Source of the DNA: Bacteroidota bacterium
GTDB lineage: Bacteria; Bacteroidota; Bacteroidia; B-17B0; Aurantibacillaceae
NCBI GenBank assembly: GCA_029237825.1
Contig: JAQZBQ010000014.1
Span: 1-64,000, forward strand
DNA: 64,000 nucleotides
Direction of reading: 5' to 3'
Positions 62,243-64,000 of this stretch are shown here, piece after piece. A program made the translations under genes and the position numbers. Every line of letters begins with the position of its first letter. The first letter of the stretch is position 1. The notes beneath the pieces were generated by a model. That model was given only the letters and a program-made list of their open reading frames with translations, was not told the origin of the DNA and did no database searches.

Positions 62243-63412
62243 CTATCTATTTCCTATTTCTTCGTCGATAACTGTTTCCATGTGATTGGGTTCTTCTGCC
62301 GCTTTCTTTTCCAGTTGTATGAGTGAAAGCGCGTCGGGATGGATGAATCCTTTTTCAACTGCGTGTGCAGCAGCAACCGAACTGTCGGGAACAAGAACCA
62401 TTTCTACTTTATGTTCCAACATGCCCTCCGAAATTTTTTTAATTTCCATATCCCGTCTGTCAATGGAAACGTCACGGATATAAGAAGCAAGTATCCGTCC
62501 CGGGAATTCCCGGATGATATCCGCATAAATTTCAGGATCATGTTGCCCGCTGTCGCCTATCAGAATAAAGTTAAGCTGTGGGTAGGCATTTAAAATATTC
62601 CTGATCTGTCGGGGCTTATGAATACCATGAGATTCAGAAAACAGCTTGTTGTGCGTGAAGCCATAGTCTTTCAAAAACAAAGGTCCGTTCGGGATCTTAT
62701 TCAATTCTAAAAAATCGATGAGCAAATCATAGAGGTTCCACGGACTACTCGACACATAAAAGATAGGATTATCTTCAGCGCCGGAAAACCCTTTTTGCAA
62801 GGCATGATAAAAAGCAGACACGCCTTCAAATGGCAAACGGGAGTGGGCATTGTTTAAAAATGTAAGGTACATGGATTTCAGCAAACTCGTTGCATGTGTC
62901 GTTAACACCGTATCGTCAATATCACTGATCACACCAAAGCGGGCCGTTGAAGGTGGTGTCATCACTTCAGCCCGTGCATGAACCGGCGGTTGAAAGGGAA
63001 AAGGCGATTCGAGCAGTTCAATGACCGGATGGTGCCAGAGTTCCTCAGCGGGAAGAGGATTGTTGAGTCCTACCGGCAATTCAAAATAGCCGTCCTCATC
63101 CGATTCAAATTCGTGTTCCGTGTCGCTGAACTTCACTTTCAGTTTCGCTCCGGCAATTTCCATGCTGCTTAGGCGCTTATACGTATTATGAAGGTTCTTC
63201 CATACCGTGTCGCGGTCAGTCACTTCAATGTTTTTATTAATCAGTACACGGCCCCGCAAGTACAATTCGTTTGAACTGGCATAAGTCCGGTAAGTCAGGA
63301 TGTGAACATTCATGTGCAAGCCCAGCCTTTGGCGTAGCCTCAACCTCATGCGATCAAAATATGTTTCGGATGAATTACCCAGCCGGTAAAAAATGCGTTT
63401 CCAGTCTTCCAT
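62243..63412 (-). CDS. App1-family phosphatidate phosphatase-like protein
   Basis: A 389-residue HAD-like hydrolase of the App1 (DUF2183) family. The catalytic [13 protein letters not shown] (DxDxT-type) is at ~168. [20 protein letters not shown] and [15 protein letters not shown] carry the other conserved parts, and [18 protein letters not shown] is the acidic end motif. The N-terminal ~150 residues hold a beta-sandwich-like piece ([20 protein letters not shown]). Yeast App1 dephosphorylates phosphatidate; bacterial substrates are uncertain. It is convergent in direction with the ars genes (same strand, upstream of arsR) but not part of that operon. Confidence 0.87.
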   Translation of the reverse strand: MEDWKRIFYRLGNSSETYFDRMRLRLRQRLGLHMNVHILTYRTYASSNELYLRGRVLINKNIEVTDRDTVWKNLHNTYKRLSSMEIAGAKLKVKFSDTEHEFESDEDGYFELPVGLNNPLPAEELWHHPVIELLESPFPFQPPVHARAEVMTPPSTARFGVISDIDDTVLTTHATSLLKSMYLTFLNNAHSRLPFEGVSAFYHALQKGFSGAEDNPIFYVSSSPWNLYDLLIDFLELNKIPNGPLFLKDYGFTHNKLFSESHGIHKPRQIRNILNAYPQLNFILIGDSGQHDPEIYADIIREFPGRILASYIRDVSIDRRDMEIKKISEGMLEHKVEMVLVPDSSVAAAHAVEKGFIHPDALSLIQLEKKAAEEPNHMETVIDEEIGNR

Positions 63413-63591
63413 GTTAAGCTATAAATTCAGCATTAAAATACTTAACCATCCGCAGTAAAACAATTGCAAATTTAGTTTGTGAAACCTACTGCAATTCATC
63501 TCATGATTTAAATCAGTTTTACATTTTTATAGCATTTCCTTCCGTTTGTTTTGCAAGCGGTGATTGTAATTTTGCAACAAACAAACCCGCA

Positions 63592-64000
63592 ATGAAAACA
63601 ATAGTTTTATCAATGGCCACAGCAATGCTGCTCTCAAGCTGTAGCCATGAACCAACAGCCAATATACAGGAATCCGGAACAGATGCGCCAATTTCTACGA
63701 AACACGATACACCGGACAATCCCCTGGGAATTGAAACCGATCATGGTAAAAAGTGGAAAGTAGATGCAGCCATGATGGCGCACATTCAAAAGATGGAAGA
63801 GGGACTTCGCTCATTTTCAGGATCATCACTTCCTGAATTTAAAACACTCGCGCAGCAAACCAATGGGCACCTGAATGAACTGACTTCGTCCTGCACCATG
63901 AGCGGACGAGCACACGATGAGCTCCATAAATGGTTAGTACCGTTCCTCGACCTGGCAACCGATTTTGAGAAGGCTGAAAATGAAACAGCTGCAGCGTCTA
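63592..64000 (+). CDS. Lipoprotein, cut by the window end
   Basis: 136 codons are visible from ATG 63592 with no stop before the window edge. The signal is VLSMATAMLLSSCSHEP (lipobox LSSC). The mature part is helical with HIQKMEEGLRSFS, and then CTMSGRAHDELHKWLVPFLD (C-x-M-x-G-x-x-H-D-x-L-H). From memory, this Cys/Met/His helix pattern recurs in small Bacteroidota lipoproteins near metal-resistance genes and may bind metal; the role is not established. Confidence 0.65.
   Translation, partial: MKTIVLSMATAMLLSSCSHEPTANIQESGTDAPISTKHDTPDNPLGIETDHGKKWKVDAAMMAHIQKMEEGLRSFSGSSLPEFKTLAQQTNGHLNELTSSCTMSGRAHDELHKWLVPFLDLATDFEKAENETAAAS

Overview
The window reads as chromosomal DNA of a member of the Bacteroidota. 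The base composition is AT-rich and most genes lack a Shine-Dalgarno sequence. One secreted protein ends in a type IX secretion sorting domain. The cbb3 oxidase has the fused CcoNO subunit found in this phylum, and several small lipoproteins and the ars operon follow Bacteroidota patterns. I cannot name a genus. I see no rRNA, tRNA, CRISPR array, transposase, integrase or phage gene.

Layout. Positions 1-3000 hold a translation and nucleotide block: rpsI (cut by the window edge), rpsB, tsf and pyrH, most followed by clear terminators. Positions 3-20 kb are housekeeping and envelope genes: a sensor-like SpoIIE phosphatase, a T9SS-secreted protein, serC, a FtsX/MacB-type permease, a membrane GT-C-like protein, an M24 peptidase homologue, topoisomerase III, a pseudouridine synthase and HrpB helicase. 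Positions 20-33 kb look like a stress and stationary-phase region: an SDR with a histone-H1-like partner, Hsp20, cyanophycin synthetase, MscS, a CinA-type amidase, the large catalase KatE, and DUF4142 and PepSY-like secreted proteins. Positions 33-36 kb hold small, mostly unrecognised genes.

Positions 36-51.7 kb form a micro-oxic respiration region. A PAS histidine kinase and a receiver-CRP/FNR fusion regulator diverge from ccoI-ccoS-ccoNO-ccoQ-ccoP-ccoG-ccoH-(SafE-like)-PLP decarboxylase-hemN-truncated haemoglobin-desaturase. An FNR-like palindrome sits in the shared promoter, and a second one lies upstream of cyanophycin synthetase. Positions 51.7-58.3 kb hold a VOC protein, the NAD(P)HX repair enzyme, a second Hsp20 with an unusually strong ribosome binding site, and a very large glycosyltransferase/glycoside hydrolase fusion. 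Positions 58.4-64 kb hold an iron-permease-like protein, tiny ORFs, an arsenic operon (arsR, DUF6428, arsC, MIP channel) with a near-ideal operator palindrome, an App1-type phosphatase and a partial lipoprotein.

The most unusual signal is a set of four tiny proteins (45-67 residues) in two places (34.0-34.9 kb and 59.0-59.6 kb). They share the pattern C-x-H-x13-C-x2-C-G with identical spacing. I do not recognise this as a named family. Two of the four are so short that normal gene calling would miss them.
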